Shown in pieces: positions 32,870-44,215 of a stretch of 64,000 bases of DNA. The number at the start of each line of letters is the position of its first letter. The stretch's first letter is position 1. The position numbers and the translations under genes were made by a program. The stretch comes from Delphinapterus leucas (Eukaryota > Chordata > Mammalia > Artiodactyla > Monodontidae). The notes under the pieces were generated by a model. The model was not told the origin of the DNA. It did no database searches and saw only the letters and a program-made list of their open reading frames with translations. The stretch covers positions 1,074,707 to 1,138,706 of the forward strand of contig NW_022098067.1 in NCBI RefSeq assembly GCF_002288925.2, read 5' to 3'.

Positions 32870-33130
32870 CCTCCTGTCTTTATTGTGGATGCCTCAGCCC
32901 TAACAAGTCCCCCTCAGTCCTCTGAAACCCTGTGGAACTTATGGCCCATTTTTTATTGTGCACATATTGTGTACTGCTTTGGATGTTTGTATCTATATTC
33001 ACTCCATGATCCAGTGTCCCACTTTAATGACAGCCCTTTGATGGCAAGAGCCACTGTTCCTGATATGTATTTTCTGTAACCCTTAGCAAAAGTTTGACTT
33101 AAACTAGGCTCTCAACAAATGTTTAATGAT
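32870..33130 (+). repeat. Possible L2 3' end
   Basis: The end reads like a degraded L2 terminus (gatggcaagagccactgt and aggctctcaacaaatgtt). The 5' part is too diverged for certainty. Confidence 0.45.
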
Positions 33131-33448
33131 AGTAATAATCCTATGTGAGTCAAAGCCAATCTCTCCTTTCCTTTAGTGTACCTTGAAACAGGGAATTTCA
33201 GAATTATGCATCTTCTCTGACTTATATGTAGTTAAGGAATTAAAAGGCAGTAATGAGGAGTTCTACATAGTCTCAATCTACAGATGAAAAGACTCACTTT
33301 TCGCCACCCAGCAGGTCCTTGCCCTGCCATTTCTCTACTTCTCTAAGGCCTTTAAACAATTCTGGAAGGTCTTAAGCAAAATAATCTGTTATAAACTTAA
33401 TTAGCTTGCATCATCATCAAAGTGTGTTAGGAGCTATGGGGGATTGAA
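33131..33448. other. Unassigned sequence
   Basis: No gene or named repeat. Confidence 0.4.
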
Positions 33449-33720
33449 GGCATTCATTCATTTACTCATTGATTTATTCAACAAGTGTTTCCTAAGTAAT
33501 TATTAGATTCAAGTATTATGCTAAATCCTGGGGTTACAGAGATGAAATTTTAATTCTCTGTTTTAAGAAGCTCATGTTATAGAGGCATATAAACACAATA
33601 TGTGGTAAGTGCTTGACAGAACTGTGACAGTTGAACAGGTTGCAGTGAGAGAATAGTCAATGGGAATCAGTATTGACTGGAGCATCAGAAAGTTTTTGAT
33701 GAAGTTGTTAGAAGGGCAAA
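33449..33720 (-). repeat. LINE-2 (L2), antisense 3' end
   Basis: Opens with the reverse-complement L2 terminus (attcattcatttactcat, attcaacaagtgtttcct, ctaaatcctggggttacag) and runs into the antisense coding part. Confidence 0.72.
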
Positions 33721-35449
33721 TAAGAAGACAAGGAACATTGTTATCAGAATAATATAAATAAAATTTGATCCAATCTTCAAAGTTTCTGCGGTCAAATGCT
33801 GTGTGTTTGTAAATCCCTGAAATCAAATTAAGAAACTTAAAGAGTTAGTCAAGTACTGAGAGACATTGAATATTTCAAATTCCTTTTTCAACAGGTGTGG
33901 AAATTGATGACCAGAGAAGTTTGGTAGGTGCTCGAGTTCTCACAGAGAATCTGCAGAGACAAGGCAGAAATCTGGTCCAGCACAAGGCCACATGGCCTTT
34001 TAGACTTATCGTTGCTCTGGGAAAGTAGAAGATGATTCATTTTTCAAGCATTATTTTTGTTATGTGTGAATTAGGGAGTACTTGTAGTGGTGAGGAGAGG
34101 ACTGTTAAGATGTAAAAGACTGATTCCATGCATATCTCACATGTTAGCTGTCTTTCTTGACCTTTGAGATTTGGATAAGCTTTCCACAAACCACCATTTA
34201 ATGAAATAATTCCGACCCTTGCTCCTCAAAAAATCTGAAAATTCTTGAAGTGCTCATAGCCTCATGGTCACCTATGGCTATGAACTTCAGGGTTTAAGTG
34301 TCATCCCAACATTTTTCTTGTCCTAGTTTTGTTCTGCATCACACTGAACCAAAATATAAAATTCAAGCCTTTTGTCAATTTCTGTTTTTTAAAAAAAGAC
34401 TCACAAGGTTGTTTATGTGAAGCAGACTATGCAAAAAATTTGGAATTGGGCTAGTGGCAGAATAAACGTGTACAGCTGGGCAACACAAGCAACCACAAAC
34501 AGAACATTAGACATCCCTATTTATAAAATTCCATAAGTTATTTTGCTGCTAACAATGTTAATTTCCTGTTTCAAGTGACATCATTTCTGCTTGGATTGTT
34601 TCTTCATTCCAATTTTATATGCTTGTCTCCTCTGATCCTGATATACCTATGCTTTTCTCTTGTAAATACCATATCAGTGTATGCAGGCCTGAAAACCAAT
34701 AGTGAGCACCTGTATCTCTTTGCCTGAGGGTTTTCTCTGGTTATTGGTGCCTGCTTCACACATGTGCCCATGCTCTGTCAAGCCACAATCCTCAACCAGT
34801 GACTGATGGATGTCCATGTATAGACACCTTAGGTCCCCCACCCCTTGGTGGGATGACTGTCAGTGTGTGTTCTACACAGGCTTTTACAATTCCTAGCAAG
34901 TTTAAGCTCCAATTGGTAACACATAGTTGATTGGTTTCCTCCTCTTCTGATCCCATTCCCCTACCCGTGTTCTATGAGTTCACCTCTCAAACCACTTGTT
35001 ATCAAAAATCTTTGTTTCTGGGTCTGCTTCTATGAGAATCCAAAATAAGACACCTCCACCCAAAAGGTTTATAAGTTATTTTCCCAAACATGGGTTTCTC
35101 CCTCTATATGCATATTTGTTAGAAAGTTTTCCTGCCTCTAATATATACCTGTCAAAGGATTGGCTTATTATTTGGGAGGAGGGTATAAAAATAGCAATAA
35201 CTCTGAAAGTGTCAAGCAATCAAAGCATGCTGATTTATCCTGATCTTTTCACAAAGAGGACATTTTGTTTAGAGAATTACTACTCTTATGATGGGAATTA
35301 CATGTCTGGCAAGAGATATCAAGGCTTAAGTTGACAGCACCACTAGGAATTCACCTCGAACTGTGCTTCTCCAGGAAGTCCATTTTAATCCCAAGGTGAA
35401 GTTTGAGAGTCATGACTTTTCTCTCCTCAGCTTTATGGTAGTTTAGAAA
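33721..35449. other. Unassigned sequence, possibly including an eroded LTR
   Basis: No gene. Part of 34690-35060 (ending tctatgagaatccaaaataa) has the look of an old LTR-type repeat, but I cannot name it. The 112-codon frame at 34996-35334 has no domain and is likely chance. Confidence 0.4.
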
Positions 35450-35620
35450 ACAGTAACTCAGCATCTATTATGTGATCAACACTATATAAGATCCAGGGAA
35501 TACAGAGATGAAAGAAACAAATTAGGTGTTCACATTTTAATGGAGAAGACAGGCTTTAGTCAGATATTTTGATTCAATGTGGTTAGATTTCTACTAAAGG
35601 ATGCCTAAGCACTATGGTAG
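35450..35620 (-). repeat. L2 fragment, antisense
   Basis: Phrases actcagcatctattatgtg, tccagggaatacagagatga and acattttaatggagaagac fit the antisense L2 3' end. Confidence 0.55.
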
Positions 35621-35814
35621 CAAGGTGCCCAGTTTTTGCATGAAATGAGTATTTAACAATGCCTGTGTGAATGCAAGAACAAAATAAGAGCCCTTCTAGG
35701 GTACGGATGACATTTCTGGACTCTCCTAAACGTTTCTGAAATTGTCCTGGAAAACTTGTGTCAATACTCTTTGTGGACACATGTCAAAATTAAGGTCTCA
35801 ACTTCTTTTTCTTC

Positions 35815-36254
35815 ACCTTTAATTTTATTTTTTTAATTAAAGTATAGTTTATTTACAATATTATATTAGTTTCAGGTGTACAACATAGTGATTCAATGTT
35901 TTTATAGATTATACTCCATTACACTCCATTTGAAGTTATTACAAAATAATGGCTGTATTTCCCTGTACTGTACAATATATTATTGTTGCTTATTTATTTT
36001 ATAAGTATTAGTTTGTGTCTCTTAATGCCATACCCCTATCCCACCCCTCCCCCCTTCCCTTTCACCATTGGTAGCCACTAGTCTGTTCTTTATATCTTAG
36101 TCTGCTTCTTTTTTGTTATATACATTGGTTTGTTTTATTTTTTAGGTTCCACATATAAGTGATAACACAGAGTATTTGTCCTTGTCTGACATCTCACTAA
36201 ACAAAATACTCTCTAGGTCCATTTGATATTGTTGCAAATGACAAAATTTCATTC
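35815..36254 (-). mobile_element. L1-E: antisense L1 3' end
   Basis: Reverse complement of an L1MA-type 3' UTR plus the last ORF2 codons: ttagtttcaggtgtacaaca, aaaataatggctgtatttcc and acatataagtgataacacag occur in order. The same tail type is seen in L1-A and L1-C. Strongly 5'-truncated, and no clean TSD was found. Confidence 0.85.
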
Positions 36255-36277
36255 AGTTTCTTAATCAAGGATGTTGT

Positions 36278-36385
36278 AGAATGTCAGAACAAAGAGGGAT
36301 TTAGAGATCATCTACTTTACTTAGTGAGGAATAGAGAAGTTAATAAAATATGCCAAGGTCATATAATAAAATTATCCAGATCCAT
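36278..36385 (+). repeat. MIR fragment
   Basis: Short, diverged MIR-like block (gggatttagagatcatctac, then tgccaaggtcatataata). Confidence 0.5.
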
Positions 36386-36420
36386 TCCTGTACCTTTTAT
36401 ATAAAGGGCCTTATCTCCAT

Positions 36421-36476
36421 GCACACACATACATACACACACACATACACACACACACACATACACACACACACCC
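36421..36476. repeat. (CA)n microsatellite
   Basis: CA dinucleotide array with occasional TA interruptions, about 56 bp. Confidence 0.95.
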
Positions 36477-37654
36477 AACCACCACCACCATACATACATT
36501 GTCATACTCTTATACTCAATCAAATAAGTAAAAACTTGGATTAGAAAAAAATAAAGCATCATATTTGACTAAAGTTTCCCTCAATTTCTCTAGGGAAAAG
36601 GGAAACTAGTATAAATAAACCATTAAAATATTATGAGAGGCCAATGTGTGACATAGTGGAACTGAATTTAGAATAGCAACCTAGACTGTTCACAAAAGGT
36701 CACAGATTACTCTGTCAGGTGGACAACTGCAAAATTGCCTTTATGTTGATCAAGATACTGATTTATATCTTCAATTTTTCAGAGAATTTACTATTTATCT
36801 CTTTATTTTTCAGGGAACTTTCCATCTCAGAATCCCTAAAAGAGAAAACAAACTATTCTAGAGTTTTCTTCTACAGTTAATTTAAAAGGGAGATAATGCA
36901 CTAAAAATTTTAATTTAAACGATAGCATTTGGAAGTGCAGAGGCTAAGGTTGTACTCTTTTAAGAGAGAAACTCTTTCCAGCTTTGGAAAAGGAGGATTA
37001 ATTGTACTACCAGATCCTCGTGAAAACATATATTGACAGTAGTGTGAGATGCTTTTGATATAGGTTCTCATCTACTTGAACAGCTGACATTTGCTTGCAA
37101 AATGTGATGGAACATTGATCAGAGAAGTGTGGACAGAAATATGGAGCAAGAGGAATGGCCTAATAAGACTTATGAAAATGAATGGTGGGGGAGGATGAAT
37201 AATTTTTCTAATAAATGACTTGAATGATATACGTAAATCTAGAAGAGTGCTTGTCTCAGAAGGTTCCCAATATTAAATCCAAATGGAATGGAAGCAACTT
37301 ACCTGATGAGCACTAAATGCAAGATGAATGTGTAAGTCTGGCAGCAGAGAAGCCAGGGGTTAACATACTAATAAAATAACTGATTTTGGCAGAGAGAGGT
37401 ATTTGTTTGTATAGAAGTAATTGTGGATGATGGCTTAAAAGGTTTTACTTGAAAGTTTGAAGTGATAACTGTCATAAATTACATCTCCAAAGATCAGAGT
37501 TGTTTTGAGCAAGCAAGTTGTAAATCCTGAGTTTGAAAGTTCATGCTACCAGATGGAGGTCAATTAATATAGAATACAAATACACAGAAAATCAGAATCA
37601 GGCCTTATTTATCCTTTTATTCCCTCTAAACTGTATGCATATATGTAGACAATA
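36477..37654. other. Unassigned sequence
   Basis: No gene or named repeat. The overlapping frames across the CA array arise from the microsatellite. Confidence 0.45.
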
Positions 37655-38025
37655 AGATTTTTACTGAATCCATTTAACAACTACTGAGTGCTGACTATGT
37701 GCCAGATTCTGTGCTGAGATGAAGATACAAAAGTGTTTACATTCTGGTAAAGAGAGACATTTAAGTTGAACTAATACATTAAATGCAGTGAGAAAATGCA
37801 ATATCAGAATACTGTGACTGGTACACCTAGGTATGGTATTAGCAAAAGTATGATCTGAGTAGGTGGATCAGAGAAGCCTTTATGAAGGAGAAAATTATTG
37901 ACCAGTTTTTTGAAGGAGCAGTAGGAGTTGACAAAGTAGATAAAAGGTATCAGGGCATGCCCAGCAAAATGAACAGGCTGTGCAAAGTCACAGTGGTATG
38001 ATGTAGTGTTTCACATTTGGAGAAT
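37655..38025 (-). repeat. LINE-2 (L2), antisense
   Basis: Well-ordered reverse-complement L2: tgctgactatgtgccagatt, agagaagcctttatgaagg, gtaggagttgacaaagtag and ggctgtgcaaagtcacag. Confidence 0.72.
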
Positions 38026-38283
38026 CACAAACAATATTGTGATAATAATTCTATAACTGCCAATGCTATATTGCCAAAGAGAAGAATGTAAGGTCAAGAG
38101 AGTGGGTGGGGGAGTAATTTCAGCAAGAGGTATGGCTGGAGAGTTAGGTTGGAGCCATCATGGAATTTCCTTGGTAGATGAAGTTTCCTGAGAAAGTTTA
38201 AAGTTGACTAGCTTGCTTTGCTGCACCATGAAAATCTCAATACAATTTCTATGGCTTGTTGTGTTCTGATGGGTCATTTTAAG
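38026..38283. other. Short unassigned interval
   Basis: No gene or named repeat. Confidence 0.4.
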
Positions 38284-38292
38284 AATTTCGAG
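38284..38292. repeat. Left TSD of CHR SINE copy 4
   Basis: aatttcgag recurs at 38501-38509 after the A-tail. Confidence 0.85.
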
Positions 38293-38500
38293 GGCTTCCC
38301 TGGTGGCGCAGTGGTTGAGAGTCCGCCTGCCGATGCAGTGGACATGGGTTCGTGCCCCGGGCTGGGAAGATCCCACATGCCACGGAGTGGCTGGGCCCGT
38401 GAGCCAAGGCCACTGAGCCCGCGCGTCCGGAGCCTGTGCTCCACCACAAGAGAGGCCACAACAGTGAGAGGCCCGCGTACAGCAAAAAAAAAAAAAAAAA
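38293..38500 (+). mobile_element. CHR-type SINE (copy 4)
   Basis: Starts gggcttccctggtggcgcag (its first base may be shared with the TSD), has B-box-like gggttcgtgcccc, and ends in an A18 tail. CpGs are well kept. TSD aatttcgag on both sides. Confidence 0.95.
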
Positions 38501-38509
38501 AATTTCGAG

Positions 38510-38780
38510 CTCTCAGTTTGTCTAGAAATTTGAATTCTGACAGTGGGAAGAAAGGAGTGATGAACTCTAGGCTATAGAACCCTTGAAGGAGACCTTAGAA
38601 ATACATAATGAATTCATCTTAAGTTAAAAAGATGATAGTGAGCCATGCCTGACACTGCAAGAAAGAGGGAAGTGATGTTAGGTCAATAAGTGTGTTCTGA
38701 TATGATGCAATATAAATTAGTTTCCCTAAGTTACGTGTGAGTTTTATCTCTAGGTGAAAGTTCAAGGTGATTTTAGGGAG
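38510..38780. other. Short unassigned interval
   Basis: No gene or named repeat. Confidence 0.4.
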
Positions 38781-39212
38781 CCATATAGTGTTCCCCCAAA
38801 ATTCATGTCTACCTGGAACCTCAGAATGTTACCTTACTTCGTAGTAGTCTTTGCAGATGTATTTAGTCAAGAGGAGGTCATACTGGCTTAGGGTGGGTCT
38901 TAAATTCAATGACTGGTGTCTTTATAAGAGAAGCAGAGACACAGTCATAGAGAAGAAGCCATATGAAGATGGAGGCAGCGATTGCAGTAAAGTCTCTACA
39001 AGCCAAGGAATGCCAAGGATTGCTGAGAGCCACCAGAAGCTAGGAGAGAGGCATGGGATCAATTTCTCCCTCAGTGCTTCTAGAAGGAACCAACCTTGCC
39101 AACAGATTTATTTTGGACTTCTAGTCTCCTGAACTACAAAAGAATAAATTTCTGTTGTTTTAAGCTGCCCAGTTTGTGGTAATTGTTACAGGAGTCCCAA
39201 GAAACTAATACA
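38781..39212 (+). mobile_element. MaLR LTR (MLT1 type)
   Basis: Landmarks of an MLT1-type LTR in order: tcccccaaaattcatgtc, acctcagaatgttacctta, tggtgtctttataagaga, tctacaagccaagga, aataaatttctgttgtttta and a terminal agaaactaataca. The polyadenylation signal is within the penultimate block. A non-autonomous ERVL-type LTR without coding content. Confidence 0.86.
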
Positions 39213-40039
39213 GTGATGTAATATTTTAATAAATTGATAAACCTAATAATTAGTCATCAGGAAATCCATCAGTTCTGCATGAGACTTTATCATAAATTAT
39301 AATTAAGCTTCCAGATACTGATTTGGGATGTGGTAAAACTTGGGAAAATGCTCCTAAAATGACCCTGTAGTGTTTAACTTTTCTGGATGTCTGTTTTTAA
39401 CCTATCATGGTCTGACATGCTAAACAAAAAATCCACTGAAAACAACTAAAAATGATGGATAAAATACTTAATATTGCACTGATGAGCCAGCAAGATGTAC
39501 TTAAATTCCAATGAAGTAAACATGGAGCTCCAGAAAGGTAGGCTAGTTCTGAAGTCAGTTTTCATCCTGGTGACGTATGCCAAATCTGGTAACGTTGACT
39601 TCCTGGTTTGATAGCTTTGCAGGGCACAGGGGGCTAGGAGACAAAACATGGGTCCCACCCAAGATGATAAGTCTAAAATAAGTCCACTTCACCCCTCAAC
39701 CCCTGCCAACAATGCTGAGACTCTAAAGACTACAACTACTGTGTAAGGATGAAAAATAAATATTCCCAGAAGGAAATACCAAGGAAACTTATCTGTTAGC
39801 ATCTTGTTTTTGAGTGGAAGAAAAAAAATCTCCCTTGAAATTTCTTAGCTATGGGCCTGTTTTCTCACGGCCAGATCACAGTCTAAATTCACATACTTGT
39901 GGCAGTTTAAAAGTAATGTTACTTGTGGTAGTTCTAGCTAAGGTTTAATTTTAAAGTGTCTCCATGTTGAGGCAAAGGCAAGTCCTCTGTAAATGAATGT
40001 ACCTTCAAACGAGTCTTGAGAAATTGAACTGATAAGGTT
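39213..40039. other. Unassigned sequence
   Basis: No gene or named repeat. Confidence 0.4.
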
Positions 40040-41145
40040 TATAGTAATATTAGCTCATAGCAAAACAAATCCAAACACACACACAAAACCAGTCAGTAGA
40101 AGCACATCTGCAAACACTTCAGATATTGGAATTACCAATTAAAGAATATGTTTGTTTGTTTAACTTGTTTTGAAAAGTAAAAGATAGGATAACATGAGTA
40201 AAGTTTAGGATGAGAAAGCCAAAAAAAAAAAAAAAGACATAAATGCCTGAAAAAAATAAAACAAGACTTCTAGATACAAAAAAGGAATTGAAATTTAAAA
40301 ATTTTAAAGAATAAAGAATTAATAAACTGAAGAATAGATTAGAAAAAATTACTGCAAAACTGCACAAAGCAATAAGTGGAGAATGTAAAAGAGAAGAGGA
40401 GAGAATTGGGGGATAGAGTGAGAAGCTCTAACATACATTTAATTGGAATTCCAAAATAAAATAACAGAATGGATGACAGCAAAAGTAGAAGTAAAATGCC
40501 TGAGAATTTGAAAGATTTTAAATAACTTTAAATACTATAAAGAATTTTAAAATATAAAAAAAATTTAAAGACTTAATGAATTATTAAATTCAGGAAGCCT
40601 GAACACTCCAAACAGGTTAAATGAAAAGAAATATACCTCCAAACATTTAAGAGGGGAACCGCAGAACACCAAAGAAAAAGAGATAACCATAAAGGTAGTC
40701 AGAGAGAAAAGCAGGTTATATGCAAAAGAACAATTGGTTTAACAGCAAACTTCTCAAAGCAGTGAGGGAAAGGAGAAGCTAATGAAATAATGTTTTAAAA
40801 GAACTGAGAGAACATGCTGCCAATCTAGAGTTTTACACCCAATAAGCCCATATTTCAAAGTAAAATATATCTATTTTTAAAGATAAAATTGAGGAATTTT
40901 GCCACCAACAGATCCTTACAAAGACATTATTTCAAGTAAAAGGAAAAAATTCCAAATGCAAGCTCTTAGGACATTGCATAGAATATTATGAAACATAATA
41001 TTGATTTCTTAGTTTTGACAAATGTACAATGATTATGTAATATATTAATATAAGGGGAAACTGAGTAAATGTTGTATAGGAACCCTACTATATTTGCAAC
41101 TATTCTGTAAATCTAAAATTCTTTCAAAAAGTTTATTTAAAAGGT
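40040..41145 (+). mobile_element. HAL1 (half-LINE) relic
   Basis: The ORF1-like part (gtagtcagagagaaaagcag, gcaaacttctcaaagcagtg, ccaatctagagttttacacc) is followed directly by an L1M-type 3' end (gcaactattctgtaaatctaa near 41097, then tttcaaaaagtttatttaaa). The absence of any ORF2 between ORF1 and 3' UTR is the hallmark of HAL1. Highly eroded; no intact frame. Confidence 0.6.
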
Positions 41146-41945
41146 CAAATATAGTCCTAATAAATTAAAAAAAGAATTCTAACTATCTCTGCTTATGAGA
41201 CATAACTAAAATTAAAAGACTCAGAATAGTTGAAAAAATACAATAGAAAATTATATGTCAAGCAAATTCCAAGAAAAATATGGTCTTACTATTATAACAT
41301 CAGACAAAATAGACTTTAAAGCAAAAAACTTTACTAGAAATAAAGATGGTCACTCCATATTGATAAAATAATCAGTTCTCAAGGTTGATAAAAATTTAAA
41401 GCTGTAAGTATGTAATAACATAGCCTCAAAATATATAAATCAAAAACTGACAGAACCATAAGGAGAAAATGACACATTCATCATCATAGTGGGAAGTTTT
41501 AATTCTTCTCTCTCAGTAATTGATGGTTCAAGGAGACAACAGTTGGAACAAATATAAATTTGGTCATTTCGATACCAACCTTGATCTAATGATCTGCTGT
41601 GTGTAGGTTATTGTGTTCAGCCATTGGAGAATACTGTACACTTGAGTATTTTAGAAATTTTGAAATATTTGAGGCTGTCCTAGTTACCTACTAGTGATTT
41701 ATAATTTAATTACATTATGGTTAAAACAGAATTAATCCTTTGAAATTCATTGAGTTCCTTTATGGCTTAGTACAGGGTCAATTTTCATATTTGTCCCGTG
41801 GAAGCTTGAAAAATATTCTGTCTAGAACATTATACCCAGCTTTCAGAGAAATTTATAGTTAGAAACATTTATATTAGAAAAAAAGGATGAATCCTAGTGT
41901 GCTAGCATCCATTTTAAGGCATTAGACAAAGAATAGTGAAGTAAA
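41146..41945 (+). mobile_element. Ancient L1M fragment, endonuclease region of ORF2, with an inverted segment
   Basis: Sense-strand L1 endonuclease phrases run to about 41600 (aacatcagacaaaatagac, tctctcagtaattgatgg, accaaccttgatctaatgat). From about 41600 to 41825 the strand appears reversed: read on the minus strand it gives cagaatatttttcaagc and later L1 blocks. From about 41832 the sense strand resumes with the next L1 block (cagagaaatttatagttag, catccattttaaggcatt). The order suits one old L1 whose middle was flipped. Too eroded to encode protein. Confidence 0.5.
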
Positions 41946-42149
41946 AAATTTAGACTTTTCCCCCCACTGTTACCAATTAGAGAATCACCATAATTCCTTG
42001 GTGAAGCATAAGGAAAAAGAACCTGAAAATATGATGTGGTAATATGACCCTCCTCCAAAAAAATCTCCCAGTAAACAATGGTTTAGATAAGTACTATTTA
42101 TTTTTTCAGGAGGCTTTGGGAATATCAGGGGTGGGGATAGGGATTAACC
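41946..42149. other. Unassigned sequence
   Basis: No gene or named repeat. Confidence 0.35.
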
Positions 42150-42265
42150 TAGTCTAGAGTTTGGGGGAAAGACCTCTCTGAAGAAATGGGGTTTAAATCA
42201 AGGTCTCAAGGGCTAGTGGCATTAATCCAGACAAAGAGAAACCCTTACTACACAGCTCTGAAGGA
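42150..42265 (-). repeat. Possible L2 fragment, antisense
   Basis: ggggaaagacctctctgaag followed by tcaaggtctcaagggc fits one block of antisense L2. Too short to be secure. Confidence 0.4.
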
Positions 42266-42635
42266 GACAATCCCCAGGCTATGAGGTTTGTTTCCCTTTT
42301 TCTGACTTCAGGAAAGTTAGGGGCAAAGCTCAGACTGAACCCCACGTATCAGGGACCCTGGAGAACTGACCAGCACTAAATGCCCCTCCTCGGAAATAAG
42401 GCCTTTTTTGCTTTTCACTGCTGTGAATTCAAGTCAAAAATGTTTGCCTCATTAACCCCATGTTCAGGAAAAGACGATGAAAATGAGTTGATCAATCAGG
42501 ACTTTGCTTCCTAGCAGACGATTACAATCATCCAGATACATATGCCTGATTGAAACTGTTCATGATGCAAGACTGGATACTGGAGGCCTGCTGGTCCCAT
42601 GGAAATTTAATCAAATGTCTGATGCAGTGAAAAAT
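42266..42635. other. Unassigned sequence
   Basis: No gene or named repeat. The short frame at 42504-42746 runs into a MIR and is not gene-like. Confidence 0.4.
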
Positions 42636-42795
42636 GTACTGCACTGGGAGACAGGACACCTCAGTTCTTGTTTCCAGTTCTTCTATAATCAGCCATGCAG
42701 TCTAGGGCATCTCTTGTCATCTCTGTGCCCCAGTTTACTCATTTGAAAGTGAAGGGGTGGGTTTGCAAAATCTATTAGACCTCTTTGAGCTAACT
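42636..42795 (-). repeat. MIR SINE, antisense
   Basis: actgggagacaggacacctc, then ccagtttactcatttgaaag in the usual spacing for the reverse-complement MIR. Confidence 0.72.
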
Positions 42796-42887
42796 AACAT
42801 CTCCATTTATTTTCACTAGAGGGTGGCAAGAACTCTCTGTGCTTTGGGTATTTGGTGGTTGGGGAACCAGATAGCAGCTGTGGTCAT

Positions 42888-43054
42888 GATAATAGCAGGA
42901 AAGTAGCTAACGTTCATTCACTCTCTGAGGGCCAGGTGGTGGACCGGACATTTCAAAAGTCTCATCTCATTCAGTACATACAACAGCCCTCTGAGGTAGG
43001 TACCATGCTTGTCCTCATTTTGCAGTTAGGAACATGAAGCAAAAGGAAGTCAAG
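42888..43054 (+). repeat. MIR SINE, left part (interrupted)
   Basis: agtagctaacgttcattcac, tgaggtaggtaccatgctt and tcctcattttgcagttagg are consecutive MIR blocks. The element breaks after aggaagtcaag at 43044-43054 and continues at 44216. Confidence 0.85.
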
Positions 43055-43258
43055 CAGAGCTTCCCTGGTGGCGCAGTGGTTGAGAGTCCGCCTGCCGATG
43101 CAGGGGACGCGGGTTCGTGCCCTGGTCCGGGAAGATCCCACAAGCTGTGGAGCGGCTGGGCCCATGAGCCATGGCCGCTGAGCCTGCGCGTCCAGAGCCT
43201 GTGCTCCACAACGGGAGAGACCGCAACAGTGAGAGGCCTGTGTACCGCAAAAAAAAAT
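43055..43258 (+). mobile_element. CHR-type SINE (copy 5), inserted in a MIR
   Basis: Body starts agcttccctggtggcgcag, has ggttcgtgccc and ends tgtaccgcaaaaaaaaat. The TSD aaaggaagtcaag lies at 43042-43054 and 43259-43271. The target is the MIR tail, so the SINE is younger than the MIR. Confidence 0.94.
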
Positions 43259-43273
43259 AAAGGAAGTCAAGTA
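43259..43273. repeat. Shared target site: right TSD of SINE copy 5 and left TSD of L1-F
   Basis: aggaagtcaagta at 43261-43273 also follows the L1-F tail at 44203-44215. The same bases therefore serve as the right TSD of the SINE and the left TSD of L1-F. Confidence 0.9.
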
Positions 43274-44202
43274 GGTCCATCCACCTCACTACAAATAACT
43301 CAATTTCATTTCTTTTTATGGCTGAGTAATATTCCATTGTACATATGTGTCACATCTTCTTTATCCATTCATCTGTTGATGGACACTTAGGTTGCTTCCA
43401 TGTCCTGGCTATTGTAAATAGAGCTGCAGTGAACATTTTGGTACGTGACTCTTTCTGAATTATGGTTTTCTCAGGGTATGTGCCCAGTAGTGGGATTGCT
43501 GGGTCATATGGTAGTTCTATTTTTAGTTTTTTAAGGAACCTCCATACTGTTCTCCATAGTGGCTGTATCAATTTACATTCCCACCAACAGTGCAAGAGGG
43601 TTCCCTTTTCTCCACACCCTCTCCAGCATTTATTGTATGTAGATTTTTTGATGATGGCCATTCTGACCAGTGTGAGATGATATCTCATTGTAGTTTTGAT
43701 TTGCATTTCTCTAATGATTAATGATATTGAGCATTCTTTCATGTGTTTGTTGGCAATCTACAGCCTGTCATACAGAGTGAAGTAAGTCAGAAAGAGAATG
43801 CCGTATGCTAACACATATATATGGAATCTAAGAAAAAAAAAAGGTCATGAAGAACCTAGGGGTAAGACGGGAATAAAGACACAGACCTACTAGAGAATGC
43901 ACTTGAGGATATGGGGAGGGGGAAGGGTAAGCTGTGACAAAGTGAGAGAGTGGCATGGACATATATGCACTACCAAAAGTAAAATAGATAGCTAGTGGGA
44001 AGCAGCCACATAGCACAGAGAGATCAGCTGGGTGCTTTGTGACCACCTCGAGGAGTGGGATAGGGAGGGAGGGAGATGCAAGAGGGAAGAGATATGGGAA
44101 CATATGTATATGTATAACTGGTTCACTTTGTTATAAAGCCAAAATTAACACACCATTGTAAAGCAATTATACTCCAATAAAGGTGTTTAAAAAAAAAAAA
44201 AG
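43274..44202 (+). mobile_element. L1-F: short L1 with 5' inversion (twin priming)
   Basis: 43274-43759 is L1 ORF2 C-terminal sequence in antisense, beginning ggtccatccacctcac. At about 43760 the orientation switches to sense (ctgtcatacagagtgaag onward) and continues through the 3' UTR to an A12 tail ending about 44201. The two arms are adjacent in L1 coordinates with only a few bases missing between them. A 13-bp TSD (aggaagtcaagta) flanks the whole structure. This is the signature of twin-primed 5' inversion. Confidence 0.92.
43350..43742 (-). pseudogene. L1 ORF2 C-terminal remnant in the inverted arm of L1-F
   Basis: A 130-codon frame on the minus strand carries the Cys-rich terminal segment of ORF2p ([21 protein letters not shown], then [19 protein letters not shown], then [11 protein letters not shown]). 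The frame is intact over this stretch, which implies a fairly recent insertion, but it is only a fragment severed from the endonuclease and RT domains by truncation. The last codons and stop lie in the sense arm after the inversion point. No function is expected. Confidence 0.88.
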
Positions 44203-44215
44203 AGGAAGTCAAGTA
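44203..44215. repeat. Right TSD of L1-F
   Basis: aggaagtcaagta, third occurrence of this target in the locus. Confidence 0.9.

Noticed and set aside
34996..35334. 112-codon open frame
   Set aside because: AT-rich sequence without domain, start context or neighbours suggesting a gene.
36350..36562. His/Thr- and Val/Cys-rich frames
   Set aside because: They are translations of the (CA)n array.
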